64,000 nt of DNA from Actinomadura rubteroloni (GTDB lineage Bacteria; Actinomycetota; Actinomycetes; Streptosporangiales; Streptosporangiaceae), in the NCBI RefSeq assembly GCF_002911665.1, contig NZ_MTBP01000004.1, forward strand, positions 372,001 to 436,000, in the 5' to 3' direction. A model generated the notes under the pieces. It was not told where the DNA came from, made no database searches, and worked only from the letters and a program-made list of their open reading frames with translations. Of this stretch, positions 36,776-47,016 are shown piece by piece. A program made the position numbers and the translations under genes. Position 1 is the first letter of the stretch. Every line of letters begins with the position of its first letter.

Positions 36776-37429
36776 TCAGCCGAGGACGAGCGGGAGCCGT
36801 GCGGCCAGGTCGCCGAGGGCGGCCTGCTCGGCGGACGTCGGGGCGCGGCGGCCGGTGCCGACCAGCAGCGCGTCGGTGTCGGAGAACGACGCGGGGAACG
36901 CGGCGCCGGCGATCTTCTCCAGCGCCGTGCGCGCCGCCGCGAGCGTGTCGGCGGGCGGCCCGGCGGCGGACGGCAGGTGCGCCACCAGGTCGAGGTGGTG
37001 CAGCGTCCATTCCATGAGGTAGGCGGTCAGGTAGTCGCCGGCGGTCAGCACGACGTCCTTCGTCGCGACCCGGACGGACGGGTCGGCGAGTTCGGCGGCG
37101 CGCCCGGCCGCGGCCCCGAGGTCGTCCAGATGGAACTTCAATAGCCCCGGGTCGCCGTACGCGGCGGCCAGCCGGGGGATCAGCGCGTCGAGCGGATCGT
37201 CCCCGGTCGGCGGGTCGACCAGTTCCCAGTAGGTGGTGGCGTCCGCGGTCGGTTCGCCGTCGGCGGGCGTCACCAGCGTGATCAGGACGTCCTGCGCGTC
37301 GATCACCAGGTGGCAGACCAGGTCCCGCACGAGCCACCCGGCGCAGCCCGACGGCCGCGCGAAGTCGTCGTCGGCGAGGGCGTCCACGGCCGCGCGCAGG
37401 GCCGTCCACGAGCGGGAGAAGAGGTCCAC
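36776..37429 (-). CDS. Mycothiol-dependent maleylpyruvate-isomerase family (DinB-like) protein
   Basis: 217 residues from a GTG at 37429; an upstream ATG (37465) would add 12 non-conserved residues. N-terminal four-helix DinB/MDMPI fold: SWTALRAAVDALADDDFARPSGCAGWLVRDLVCHLVIDAQDVL, and metal-site His residues in the helix carrying YLMEWTLHHLDLVAHL. Members with known function use mycothiol as cofactor, for example in maleylpyruvate isomerisation. Most are unassigned. It is downstream of the UvrA-like gene on the same strand. Confidence 0.8.
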   Translation of the reverse strand: MDLFSRSWTALRAAVDALADDDFARPSGCAGWLVRDLVCHLVIDAQDVLITLVTPADGEPTADATTYWELVDPPTGDDPLDALIPRLAAAYGDPGLLKFHLDDLGAAAGRAAELADPSVRVATKDVVLTAGDYLTAYLMEWTLHHLDLVAHLPSAAGPPADTLAAARTALEKIAGAAFPASFSDTDALLVGTGRRAPTSAEQAALGDLAARLPLVLG

Positions 37430-37531
37430 CCGGGCACCGTAGTGCGGCCCCGCGACGGCGGACAATCGGTTTTCCGGACGCGGTGAACTCCCGCCCGCCG
37501 ACGAGCGTCCTTCCGACGGCCGGACGCCCAG

Positions 37532-39898
<2,367 letters not shown>

Positions 39899-40013
39899 GC
39901 TGGTCTCCCGTCCCCGTCGTGACCTGGTCCGATCCAACCAGGTTCGCGAAGTTCGCCGCATCTCGGCGCGGTGCCGCCGCGTCCGGACGGTCCCGGACGC
40001 GGCGGTGCGGTGC

Positions 40014-40364
40014 TCATCGGTCCTGGACGAGCCCGAGAACGTTGCCGTCCGGGTCGGTGAAGCTCGCCACCAGGCGTCCTCCGCCGACGTCGTGCGCGGC
40101 CTCGGTGACGGCCGCGCCCGCGGCGGTCACCTCGGCGAGCTTCGCCTCGATGTCGGGAACGTGCCAGTACGCGACCGGGGACGTCAAGCCCTGCGGCCCG
40201 CCGCCCGGCAGCAGCCCGATGTGCTGGCCGCCGACGTCGTAGCCGACGTAGTACTCCGAGTCGGTCTGCGGCGCGGTGCCGAGCAGCGCGGTGTAGACGT
40301 CCTTGGCCTTGGCCAGGTCGGTGACGGGGTGCAGGACGGTCTTGATCGACGGCGTGTCGCTCAT
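40014..40364 (-). CDS. VOC/glyoxalase-like protein
   Basis: 116 residues from the second of two adjacent ATGs (40367 and 40364), chosen for its better distance from AGGAG. Vicinal-oxygen-chelate fold: IKTVLHPVTDLAKAKDVYTALLGTAP, then YYVGYDVGGQHIGLLP, and the second beta-alpha module ending ASFTDPDGNVLGLVQDR. Such small VOC proteins are often resistance or ligand-binding proteins. It lies 115 bp upstream of the UvrA-like gene on the same strand; joint expression would fit drug tolerance (inference). Confidence 0.88.
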   Translation of the reverse strand: MSDTPSIKTVLHPVTDLAKAKDVYTALLGTAPQTDSEYYVGYDVGGQHIGLLPGGGPQGLTSPVAYWHVPDIEAKLAEVTAAGAAVTEAAHDVGGGRLVASFTDPDGNVLGLVQDR

Positions 40365-40740
40365 CATGTCTCCTTCGTTCGCGGATCTCGATGTCACGCT
40401 AGGCGGGGCTCGGTAAGCGGCGCTTCTCGAATCCTGACCGGTCTGGTCACCCGTTCGCGGCGCGGGGCCGCCGGTGGACGCCGGGGTTCGGTGGCGCGGT
40501 AAGGAAACATCATCCATATCCGGTATGTCCGGCGCATTGCCCGGCTATTCGGAACGGGCGTCGCGGAGTTGACTCGATCTTGATTTTTGCGCGCTGGGCA
40601 GGAAGGGCTTCCTGAACGCCCCGGCCCGGGTCCCCGCGTGCGGTGGAGAGAAGGCGCGGCGATCGGGATCTCACCCGTCCGACATCGCGTGCCGCGACCG
40701 TTCCGGTCCGCCGCTGCTCGCGGCATGGTGACTAGTCGCC
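40365..40740. other. Non-coding stretch upstream of VOC gene and lsr2
   Basis: No ORF here looks coding on either strand. It contains an AT-richer segment around 40500-40590 with TTGACT (40570) and TTGATTTTTG, which could hold promoters for the divergent VOC and lsr2 genes. Otherwise I see nothing specific. Confidence 0.4.
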
Positions 40741-40856
40741 GATCCTCCGAGTTAACTATGGCGCGATTTATGAAAATTTCAACGCGCGGCCTCGCTATCG
40801 ACCGTCCGACCGTCTATGCTGCGGGCTACCTCGGAACTGTGGAAAGGAGGCCCCGC
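40741..40856 (+). promoter_or_regulatory. AT-rich lsr2 leader/promoter
   Basis: The segment 40750-40786 (GTTAACTATGG, then GATTTATGAAAATTTC) is the most AT-rich run in this region. Lsr2 binds AT-rich DNA, so autoregulation here is plausible. TATGCT at 40815-40820 is a possible -10 and GGAAAGGAGG at 40842-40851 is a strong ribosome site. Confidence 0.5.
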
Positions 40857-41186
40857 ATGGCACAGAAGGTCGAGGTACGCCTCGTTGACGACATCGACGG
40901 TGGCGTGGCCGACGAGACGGTCAGCTTCTCGTTGGACGGAGTTCTTTATGAGATCGATCTGAGCGAGCAGCACGCCGCCCGGCTCCGCAAGAACCTGGAG
41001 CCGTTCGTGCAGGGCGCCCGCCGGGCACGTCCCAAGGGCATCAAGGCCGGCCGACCGGCCAGGACGCAGTCCAACCGCGAGCGGTCCGGCGAGATTCGCG
41101 AGTGGGCGAGGTCGCAGGGCATCGCGGTGAACGAACGGGGCCGCATTCCGGCGACCGTGATCGAGCAGTACGAGGCGGCGCACTAG
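40857..41186 (+). CDS. lsr2: Lsr2 nucleoid-associated protein
   Basis: 109 residues from the ATG at 40857 after AGGAGG. N-terminal dimerisation/oligomerisation domain (MAQKVEVRLVDDIDGGVADETVSFSLDGVLYEIDLSEQHAARLRKNL in the first 50 residues), a basic linker (RRARPKGIKAGRP), and the C-terminal DNA-binding domain with the RGR minor-groove motif in VNERGRIPATVIEQY. Lsr2 is the actinobacterial H-NS analogue that silences AT-rich, often horizontally acquired, DNA. Two strong hairpins follow the gene. Confidence 0.97.
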   Translation: MAQKVEVRLVDDIDGGVADETVSFSLDGVLYEIDLSEQHAARLRKNLEPFVQGARRARPKGIKAGRPARTQSNRERSGEIREWARSQGIAVNERGRIPATVIEQYEAAH

Positions 41187-41201
41187 GCCGTCCCCGCCAA
41201 T

Positions 41202-41224
41202 GGCGCTCCACGGTTCGGAGCGCC
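41202..41224 (+). terminator. Hairpin after lsr2 (first)
   Basis: GGCGCTCC (41202-41209) pairs with GGAGCGCC (41217-41224) around a 7-nt loop. Confidence 0.6.
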
Positions 41225-41230
41225 GCATGA

Positions 41231-41261
41231 GAGGGCCTGACCGCGGACCGGTCAGGCCCTC
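41231..41261 (+). terminator. Hairpin after lsr2 (second)
   Basis: GAGGGCCTGACCG (41231-41243) pairs perfectly over 13 bp with 41249-41261 around CGGAC. With the preceding hairpin it makes a tandem terminator. Confidence 0.75.
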
Positions 41262-41559
41262 GACCCGTTCCGGGCCCCGAATGGCCCGCGCACCCGCCGG
41301 ACCGGCAAAGCAGGACGAAGCCGACGCACTTCCCGGCGCCGCCCCGCGCCCCGGGAACGTTCGAACCGCAGAGGAAAACCCGGCCGATCCCCGCCGTCCC
41401 GGAAAGCCGCGCCGGCCGCCGCCTTCCCCGCCCCGGCAAATGCCCGTCCGCCGAACTGCGGACGCCCGCGCGTGAACGAAAGTCAGCCCGCGCGCCCGCC
41501 GCCGAATCGACGCGGGTTTCCGCCGCCCGCCTTTCCGCCCGCCGCCCCGCCCCGGGGGG
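41262..41559. other. Non-coding stretch between lsr2 and the StyA-like gene
   Basis: About 300 bp, rich in CCGG and GCCG runs, with no credible ORF, ribosome site or hairpin beyond those listed. Nothing further seen. Confidence 0.5.
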
Positions 41560-42801
41560 TCAGGTGAGCGACGTCAGGTAGGCGTCGGTCGCGGACGGGT
41601 CGAGGATCCATTCGGCGAGTTCGGGCGGCGTCACGTAGCCCGCGGCGAAGCGCCGCGCCACGCGCGGGTCCTGGGCCGCCGTGCCGAGGACGCGCTGGAC
41701 GTGCTCGGGCATCGGCCCGAGCAGCGCGTTCGACCAGGCCGTGGACCACTGCGCGTAGTCCCAGTACCGGTCGAAGGTGTCCTGCATCCAGGCGGCGTCG
41801 AACGGCTCGGAGCCGCGTTCCAGGATCGACGCGAGGTAGATCGCGGCGCAGTGGGCGGCGTTGTTGGCGCCCTGGCCCGCGATGGGGTCGTTGGTGACGA
41901 CGACGTCGGCCATCCCGAGCACCGAGGCGCCGCCGACGCGTCCGACCGGGTGCCGCACGACCGGCGTGAACGCCCCGGCGAGCGCGGCCCGTCCGTCGGT
42001 GGGCTCCAGGGAGCGGCACTGCGGCGCCACCCACGGGAAGTACTCGTCGAGGACCTGGCGGGTGAGGTCGAGGTGGGCGGCGGCGTCCAGGCTGCGGCCG
42101 GTGTCCCAGCGGTCCAGCGGCCCGCCCGGGACGGCCTCGATGAAGAGGATGTCGCACGGCGCGGCGTCCCCGTCCCGGCCGACGGTGAGGGCGGGCATCG
42201 TGATCAGCTCGCCGACGGGCAGCGCGCTGATCCCGACGTGCGGCTCCGGGTACTCCGGGTCGGGCTCCATCCCGTGCACGTACACGCACGCCAGTGCGCG
42301 CTGCGGCGCGTCGTAAGGGGAGCGGGACGGGTCGCGGTCGAACAGCGCGGCGAGGTCGCCCCGCCCGGCCGCGACGATCGTCAGGTCGAACAGGGCGGTC
42401 AGGCCCTCCAGGTCGGACGTCAGCACCGACCCGTAGACGACCTGTCCGCCGCGCTGCTCGAACAGCTCCAGCCAGCCCGCGACCTTCACCCGCTGGTCGA
42501 CGCTGTGCGCGGGACGCTCGAACGGCGCGCTGAACGAGAGCGCGACCGACCCGTCCGGCCCGCCCGCCATGACGCGCATCCCCTCGATCGCGGGCACCCG
42601 CCCGTCCCACAGGTGCAGCCCGCCGGCGCGCTCGAAGTCCAGGGCGGGCGCGAACATCACCTGGGTCGACATGACCCGTCCCGCCCGGGTCTCCTGCGGG
42701 GTGCGGGCCGCCATCAGCGTGACCCGGTAGCCGTGGCGCAGCAGGTCCAGCCCGAGCTGGAGACCCGCCTGGCCCGCACCGATGATCAGGATGTTGCGCA
42801 T
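41560..42801 (-). CDS. StyA-like (styrene/indole) FAD monooxygenase
   Basis: 413 residues. FAD motif ILIIGAGQAGLQLGLDLLRHGY (about residues 4-25). MSTQVMFAPALDFER and the C-terminal MADVVVTNDPIAGQGANNAAHCA segment match styrene monooxygenase StyA and indole monooxygenases. StyA takes reduced FAD from a separate reductase (StyB) to epoxidise aromatic vinyl or indole substrates; no StyB is adjacent. It lies 42 nt after cvnD in the same direction, so it looks like the effector gene of this conservon, as cytochromes P450 do in others. The substrate is unknown. Confidence 0.87.
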   Translation of the reverse strand: MRNILIIGAGQAGLQLGLDLLRHGYRVTLMAARTPQETRAGRVMSTQVMFAPALDFERAGGLHLWDGRVPAIEGMRVMAGGPDGSVALSFSAPFERPAHSVDQRVKVAGWLELFEQRGGQVVYGSVLTSDLEGLTALFDLTIVAAGRGDLAALFDRDPSRSPYDAPQRALACVYVHGMEPDPEYPEPHVGISALPVGELITMPALTVGRDGDAAPCDILFIEAVPGGPLDRWDTGRSLDAAAHLDLTRQVLDEYFPWVAPQCRSLEPTDGRAALAGAFTPVVRHPVGRVGGASVLGMADVVVTNDPIAGQGANNAAHCAAIYLASILERGSEPFDAAWMQDTFDRYWDYAQWSTAWSNALLGPMPEHVQRVLGTAAQDPRVARRFAAGYVTPPELAEWILDPSATDAYLTSLT

Positions 42802-42843
42802 CGTCGGACGTTCTCTCTTCCGTGTGCTCGCAGGGGTGGGGGG

Positions 42844-43476
42844 CTACCGGCCGGCGCCGGACGCGTCGCCGCCCGACGCCAGGACGGCCTGCCGCAGGCT
42901 GTGCCCGACCGTGGTGATCAGCGCGCGGGCCACCGACGACCGGCTGCGCGCGTCCACCGTGGTCAGCGGGACGTGCTCGGGCAGCTCCAGCGCCGCGCGG
43001 ATCCGCTCGACCGGATGGGCGAGGACGTCGTCGAACCGGTTGACGGCGACCGCGAACGGGATGTCGGCGTCGCGCTCGAAGTAGTCGATCGCGGGGAAGC
43101 TGGTCTCCAGCCGCCGGGCGTCGGCGAGGACGAGCGCGGCGCTGGCGCCCCGGCACAGGTCCTCCCAGATCGTCCAGAACCGGGGCTGGCCGGGCGTGCC
43201 GAACAGGTAGAGGACGAGGTCGCTCTCCAGCGTGATCCGGCCGAAGTCCATCGCGACCGTGGTGGTCGTCTTGCCCTGCCCGTCGGCGAGGGCGTCCAGC
43301 GGACGGCCCGACTCGGTCATCCAGTTGTCGGTGTTGATCGTCGCGATCTCCGAGATGGACTGCACGGCGGTCGTCTTCCCGACCCCGAGCCCGCCCGCCA
43401 CCATGATCTTGACGGAGGTGGCGTGCCGTCGCGCCGACGGCGTGCGCCGGGGTTCAGGCCAGCTTGCGGAGACCAT
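42844..43476 (-). CDS. cvnD: Conservon Ras-like GTPase CvnD
   Basis: 210 residues; overlaps cvnC by 23 nt. G1 GGLGVGKTT near residue 28, a TTVAMDFGRITL switch region, GTPGQPRFW (DxxG position as in MglA/CvnD proteins), and VAVNRFDD (variant of NKxD). The effector GTPase of the conservon signalling set, thought to act with CvnA-C at the membrane. Confidence 0.94.
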   Translation of the reverse strand: MVSASWPEPRRTPSARRHATSVKIMVAGGLGVGKTTAVQSISEIATINTDNWMTESGRPLDALADGQGKTTTTVAMDFGRITLESDLVLYLFGTPGQPRFWTIWEDLCRGASAALVLADARRLETSFPAIDYFERDADIPFAVAVNRFDDVLAHPVERIRAALELPEHVPLTTVDARSRSSVARALITTVGHSLRQAVLASGGDASGAGR

Positions 43477-43816
43477 CGAGCACCCTTCCGAGGACGACCG
43501 TGTCGCGCGGATCCTGCGCGCCCGAGCCGAGATGGACGTGGCCGGCGGCCGACAGGTCGCTCAGCACCACCCGCGCGACGCCGAGCGCGATCGCGCACTC
43601 GGCCGACAGCTCGGCCAGCGACACCGGGGAGGACGCCGCCGCCCGCTGGTAGAGGGTGCGCGCCCACGGCGGCAGCGTCGCCGCGACCGACGCGTCGTAC
43701 TGCGGGACGTGGACGAGCGTGTGGACGAGCAGCGGCCGGGGCGTGCGGATCCGTCCGCCGACGCGGGTGTAGGGACGGCCCCAGCGCGTCGGGTCCAGGC
43801 CGGCGCGCCGCGTCAT
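43454..43816 (-). CDS. cvnC: Conservon DUF742 protein CvnC
   Basis: 120 residues from the ATG at 43816 (ATGA overlap with cvnB). DUF742 pattern: RWGRPYTRVGGRIRTPRPLLVHTLVHV, LAELSAECAIALGVARVVLSDLSAAGHVHL (winged-helix-like), and the ending DTVVLGRVLDGLRKL. Third gene of the conservon. Confidence 0.93.
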   Translation of the reverse strand: MTRRAGLDPTRWGRPYTRVGGRIRTPRPLLVHTLVHVPQYDASVAATLPPWARTLYQRAAASSPVSLAELSAECAIALGVARVVLSDLSAAGHVHLGSGAQDPRDTVVLGRVLDGLRKLA

Positions 43817-44217
43817 CCGGACTCCCGTCCGCCGCGCAGCTCGGGCGCGAAGGCCGGCCCCACGCTGGTGACGAACTGGGTCATCGCGGTCGCGACGGCG
43901 CCGAGGTTGGCGCCCGGCTCGGCCTCGACGATCAGCGCGGCGGGTGCCTGGATGCGCATGCACACTAGGTGCCCCCGCGTGTAGCGCAGGAGGATCTGCT
44001 CGCACGAGCCGCGTCCGGTGGTGCCGCCCATCGCGTGCCCGAGCGCCAGCAGCGAGATCCCGGCGGCGGCGTGCCGTTCGGCCTGGTCGCGGGCCAGGCC
44101 GACACTCGACAGCAGCAGCCCGTCGGACGAGGCGACCACCGCGCCCGCGATGCCGGGGACCGAGCCGAGGAGGTTGCCGACCAGGCGGTCCAGCGGGACG
44201 GTGTCCTGGGTACTCAC
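43813..44217 (-). CDS. cvnB: Conservon roadblock/LC7 protein CvnB
   Basis: 134 residues from the GTG at 44217, chosen because it overlaps the cvnA stop as GTGA; a GTG at 44220 is the alternative. Roadblock/LC7 fold: LVGNLLGSVPGIAGAVVASSDGLLL, and IVEAEPGANLGAVATAMTQFV. MglB-like partner, and probable GTPase-activating protein, of CvnD. Confidence 0.93.
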   Translation of the reverse strand: MSTQDTVPLDRLVGNLLGSVPGIAGAVVASSDGLLLSSVGLARDQAERHAAAGISLLALGHAMGGTTGRGSCEQILLRYTRGHLVCMRIQAPAALIVEAEPGANLGAVATAMTQFVTSVGPAFAPELRGGRESG

Positions 44218-45371
44218 CACTTCTCACCTTCCGGGGAGTCCGCGCCGCCGGTCTCGGGAGCGGTGAAGGCGGCGAGGTCGTCGGCGAACCCCGCCAGCGT
44301 GTTCGCGGGCGCGGCGGGCGGCGCGGCGGGGGCGTCCGGGCCGGGCGTCCCGGCGCCGCGCCGCCAGTCGCTGCGCCTCGGGAGGCCGCCGTCGGCGGGG
44401 TGCGCGGCCGGCGCCGCCGGGGGCGCGGCGGGCTCGGGTTCGGGGACGGGCGGGCGCGGCGCGGGGTCGCGCGCGGGCGCCGGGGACGTCAGCAGGTGCG
44501 CCGGGACGGTCACCATCGCGATCAGCCCGCCGCCCGGCCCGCCGTGCCGGGACGCCAGCGACAGCCCGATCCCGTGCCGCCGCGCCAGCCGGTGCGCGAC
44601 GGGAAAGCCCAGGTGGCGCCCGGTCTCGGCGCCGACGGGAAGCGGTTCGCCGGCGAACAGCCGGTTCAGCAGCTCGACCCGGTCCGGCGCCATGCCGACG
44701 CCCGCGTCCGCGATCTGGACGACCAGGCTGCCGTTCGTGAACGGGTGCGCGGTCACGTGGACGGGCCCGGTGGAGTACCGCACCGCGTTGTCGATCAGCG
44801 CGGCGAGCAGCATCGCCACGTCGTGCGCGGCGTAGCCGGGGACGGCCGCGTCCCCGGCGGGGCCGGGCTGGTGCCGGACGCGGTCGGGGAACTGCACCGG
44901 CGAGATCGCCTGCAGGACGACCTCGTACAGCGGGACGGCGAAGTCCTCGCCCTCGTGCTCCTGCCCGTCGGCGAGGACCCGCAGGTCCCGGGCGACGCGC
45001 CGGATCCGCGCGAGCGCGTGGTCGACGGCGTACAGGTGGGCGATGCGCTCCTCGTCGGCCTCGTCGGCCTCCAGCGCGGTCAGCGGCGGGAGCATCTGCT
45101 CGGTGAGCAGCAGCAGGCGGGCGCCCACGTCGTCGTTCAGCGTGCGCCAGGCGTCGGCCGAGCCGCGTCCGCCGCCGGTGCGGCCGACGGCGTCGAGGAG
45201 GTCGTCCACCAGGTCGTGTCCGGGAGCGGCCACCAGCCAGCGGGCGAGCCGGACCCGCAGCCGCGCCCGCCGCCCCCCGTCGCGGGACTCGCCGCGGCGG
45301 CGGCCCAGCCGCGCGGTCAGGCGGCCCGCGCGGCGTGCGCGCCGCGGGGAGACATCCGACGCGAACGACAT
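44214..45371 (-). CDS. cvnA: Conservon histidine-kinase-like CvnA, soluble short form
   Basis: 385 residues from the ATG at 45371. An Arg-rich N-terminus (about 1-50), a helical segment with the phosphoacceptor-like YAVDHALARIRRVARDLRVL, and a HATPase domain with N-box LLAALIDNAVRYS, DAGVGM and a later Gly-rich box. A Pro/Ala-rich tail follows. Typical CvnA proteins have transmembrane helices and a nitrate-sensing or HAMP region; none is seen here, even counting codons upstream of the ATG, which look non-coding. This conservon therefore appears to start from a cytosolic sensor. Confidence 0.9.
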   Translation of the reverse strand: MSFASDVSPRRARRAGRLTARLGRRRGESRDGGRRARLRVRLARWLVAAPGHDLVDDLLDAVGRTGGGRGSADAWRTLNDDVGARLLLLTEQMLPPLTALEADEADEERIAHLYAVDHALARIRRVARDLRVLADGQEHEGEDFAVPLYEVVLQAISPVQFPDRVRHQPGPAGDAAVPGYAAHDVAMLLAALIDNAVRYSTGPVHVTAHPFTNGSLVVQIADAGVGMAPDRVELLNRLFAGEPLPVGAETGRHLGFPVAHRLARRHGIGLSLASRHGGPGGGLIAMVTVPAHLLTSPAPARDPAPRPPVPEPEPAAPPAAPAAHPADGGLPRRSDWRRGAGTPGPDAPAAPPAAPANTLAGFADDLAAFTAPETGGADSPEGEKW

Positions 45372-45967
45372 TGGCCCAGCTCCCGGGGGGATCGAGAGAA
45401 CACGGACGAAAAGCGGACGAACCGGCGGCGCGGCGGGCCGTGCGGGACCCGCGGCGCACCCGGACGACCGGATATGCGGGCCGACCCTAACGCATGAACT
45501 CCCGGCGAAGAGGGCAACTCGCGAGCTTTGCCACCGCGTGCCCGGACGGCGACGGGGGATGGGTCCGGCGGCCGGGAACCCCCCAGTCCCCCGACCGCCG
45601 GACCGGCGACCGTGCCAAGGCCGCGCCGAGTGCCGTCCGGGGTTCCGAGCCGCGGCCGGCCGTGCGCCGCACGGTCCCACCCGGCCGCCGCCGACGGCCC
45701 GTCCCCTTCGCTCCGGACGGGACCGTCTCCCGGATCGGCATCGACTCTCATCGTGTCGGCCCGGACGGGGCGTGTGCATCGGTAGCGATACCGATCTCCG
45801 TACGGATTCCGGCGGAACCTAGCTTGACCTGCGGATTTTTCGGTACCGCTCGTCCGGTGAACCGGTGGCGCAACGCGGGGCGTTCGGCTAGGGGCGCCGA
45901 CCGGCTGCGGGCGCCGGGGATCATGGGTTACCTTGATCGTCCGGTCGGGCGGACGAGGTGAGGCGCG
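45372..45967. other. 596-bp non-coding stretch upstream of cvnA and the methyltransferase gene
   Basis: Divergent promoter region. It contains the palindrome at 45778-45795, TTGACC at 45824-45829, TACCTT at 45929-45934 and a GAGGTGAG ribosome site before 45968. A 155-codon frame at 45494-45961 has Arg/Pro-rich, domain-free sequence and is probably not coding. Confidence 0.4.
45778..45795. promoter_or_regulatory. Palindrome in cvnA/methyltransferase intergenic region
   Basis: ATCGGTA-GCGA-TACCGAT, a perfect 7-bp inverted repeat, about 170 bp upstream of the methyltransferase start. No regulator is obvious. Confidence 0.45.
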
Positions 45968-46765
45968 ATGGAATCGGGAACCGAACGTCCCGGAGTCGAC
46001 ACCGGAGTCCCCAGCGTCGCCCGCGTGTACGACTTCCTCCTCGGCGGCAAGGACCACTACTCCGTCGACCGCGAGTTCGCGCGGCGGCTGGCGGCGCGGT
46101 GCCCGAACCTGGACTTCGAGTGGGAGGTCCGGCAGAACCGGGGCTTCATGACGCGCGCCGTCCGGTACCTGGCCCGCGAGGTCGGGATCCGGCAGTTCCT
46201 CGACATCGGGACGGGCCTGCCGACGCAGGAGAACGTCCACCAGGTCGCGCAGGACGCCGCGCCCGACGCCCGCGTCGTGTACGTCGACAACGACCCCATC
46301 GTGCTCGCGCACGCCCGCGCGCTGCTGACCGGCACCCCGCAGGGCGCGACCCGCTACATCGACGCCGACCTGCGCGACCCCGACCGCATCGTGGAACTGG
46401 CCGCCGAGACGCTGGACTTCACGCGTCCGGTGGCGGTGAACCTCATCGCCGTCCTGCACTTCATCCCCGACCCGGACCCGGTCGTCGCGCGGCTGCGCGA
46501 AGCGCTGCCCGTCGGGAGCCACCTGGTGATCAGCCACGCGATCGACCGGCCCGAGTTCGCGGCGATCGCCGAGGAGTACCAGCGCGAGATGGGCGTGGGC
46601 GCGCTGCGTCCGTTCGGCCAGATCCAGGGGTTCTTCGGCCGGGACGGCTGGGAGATGCTCGACCCCGGCCTGGTCCCCGTCGCGCTGTGGCGTCCCGAGG
46701 TGCCGACGATGGTGCGGCCCGCGAGCGGAATCTTCGTCGCCGGGGTGGCCCGCAAGGTCTCCTGA
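45968..46765 (+). CDS. SAM-dependent methyltransferase, PF04672 (DUF574) family
   Basis: 265 residues. Family signatures: VARVYDFLLGGKDHYSVDREFA at the start, RQNRGFMTRAVRYLA, the SAM site FLDIGTGLPTQENVHQVAQ, VVYVDNDPIVLAHARALL, and AVNLIAVLHFIPD. This family is strongly expanded in actinomycetes; its substrates are largely unknown. Its neighbour upstream, in the opposite direction, is the conservon. Confidence 0.93.
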   Translation: MESGTERPGVDTGVPSVARVYDFLLGGKDHYSVDREFARRLAARCPNLDFEWEVRQNRGFMTRAVRYLAREVGIRQFLDIGTGLPTQENVHQVAQDAAPDARVVYVDNDPIVLAHARALLTGTPQGATRYIDADLRDPDRIVELAAETLDFTRPVAVNLIAVLHFIPDPDPVVARLREALPVGSHLVISHAIDRPEFAAIAEEYQREMGVGALRPFGQIQGFFGRDGWEMLDPGLVPVALWRPEVPTMVRPASGIFVAGVARKVS

Positions 46766-46826
46766 CCGCGTTGTCCCAACCGGGCGCGGCGCGGGGCTCG
46801 CCGACGCCGTCGCGGGCGTGGAGACG

Positions 46827-46937
46827 ATGGCTCGACAGCCTTCGCCTGAAACCGCAAAGGAACTCCTCATGCGCACTCTGATCAGCACCGCGTTCGTTAA
46901 CGGCGTGCAGAAGCAGATCTTCGACGTCGTCCGCTGA
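46827..46937 (+). CDS. Candidate 36-aa small protein
   Basis: An ATG at 46827 after GGAG opens a 36-codon frame. An internal in-frame ATG at 46869 (22 codons) has a better-spaced AAAGGA. The peptide has a mixed polar start (MARQPSPETAKELL) and an amphipathic helical end (RTLISTAFVNGVQKQIFDVV). It lies between the methyltransferase and aroA. No match is recognised; it may be a real microprotein or chance. Confidence 0.3.
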   Translation: MARQPSPETAKELLMRTLISTAFVNGVQKQIFDVVR

Positions 46938-47016
46938 CGTCCCACGCCCGGCGGTACGCAGTGAATCGGTAGGGTTGCGGGGCACGGGCGGATTCGGTTT
47001 CCAGGGAGGTCGGGCA

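Noticed and set aside
45494..45961. 155-codon ORF in the cvnA/methyltransferase gap
   Set aside because: Arg/Pro/Gly-rich translation with no patterned secondary structure, and it spans the promoter palindrome.
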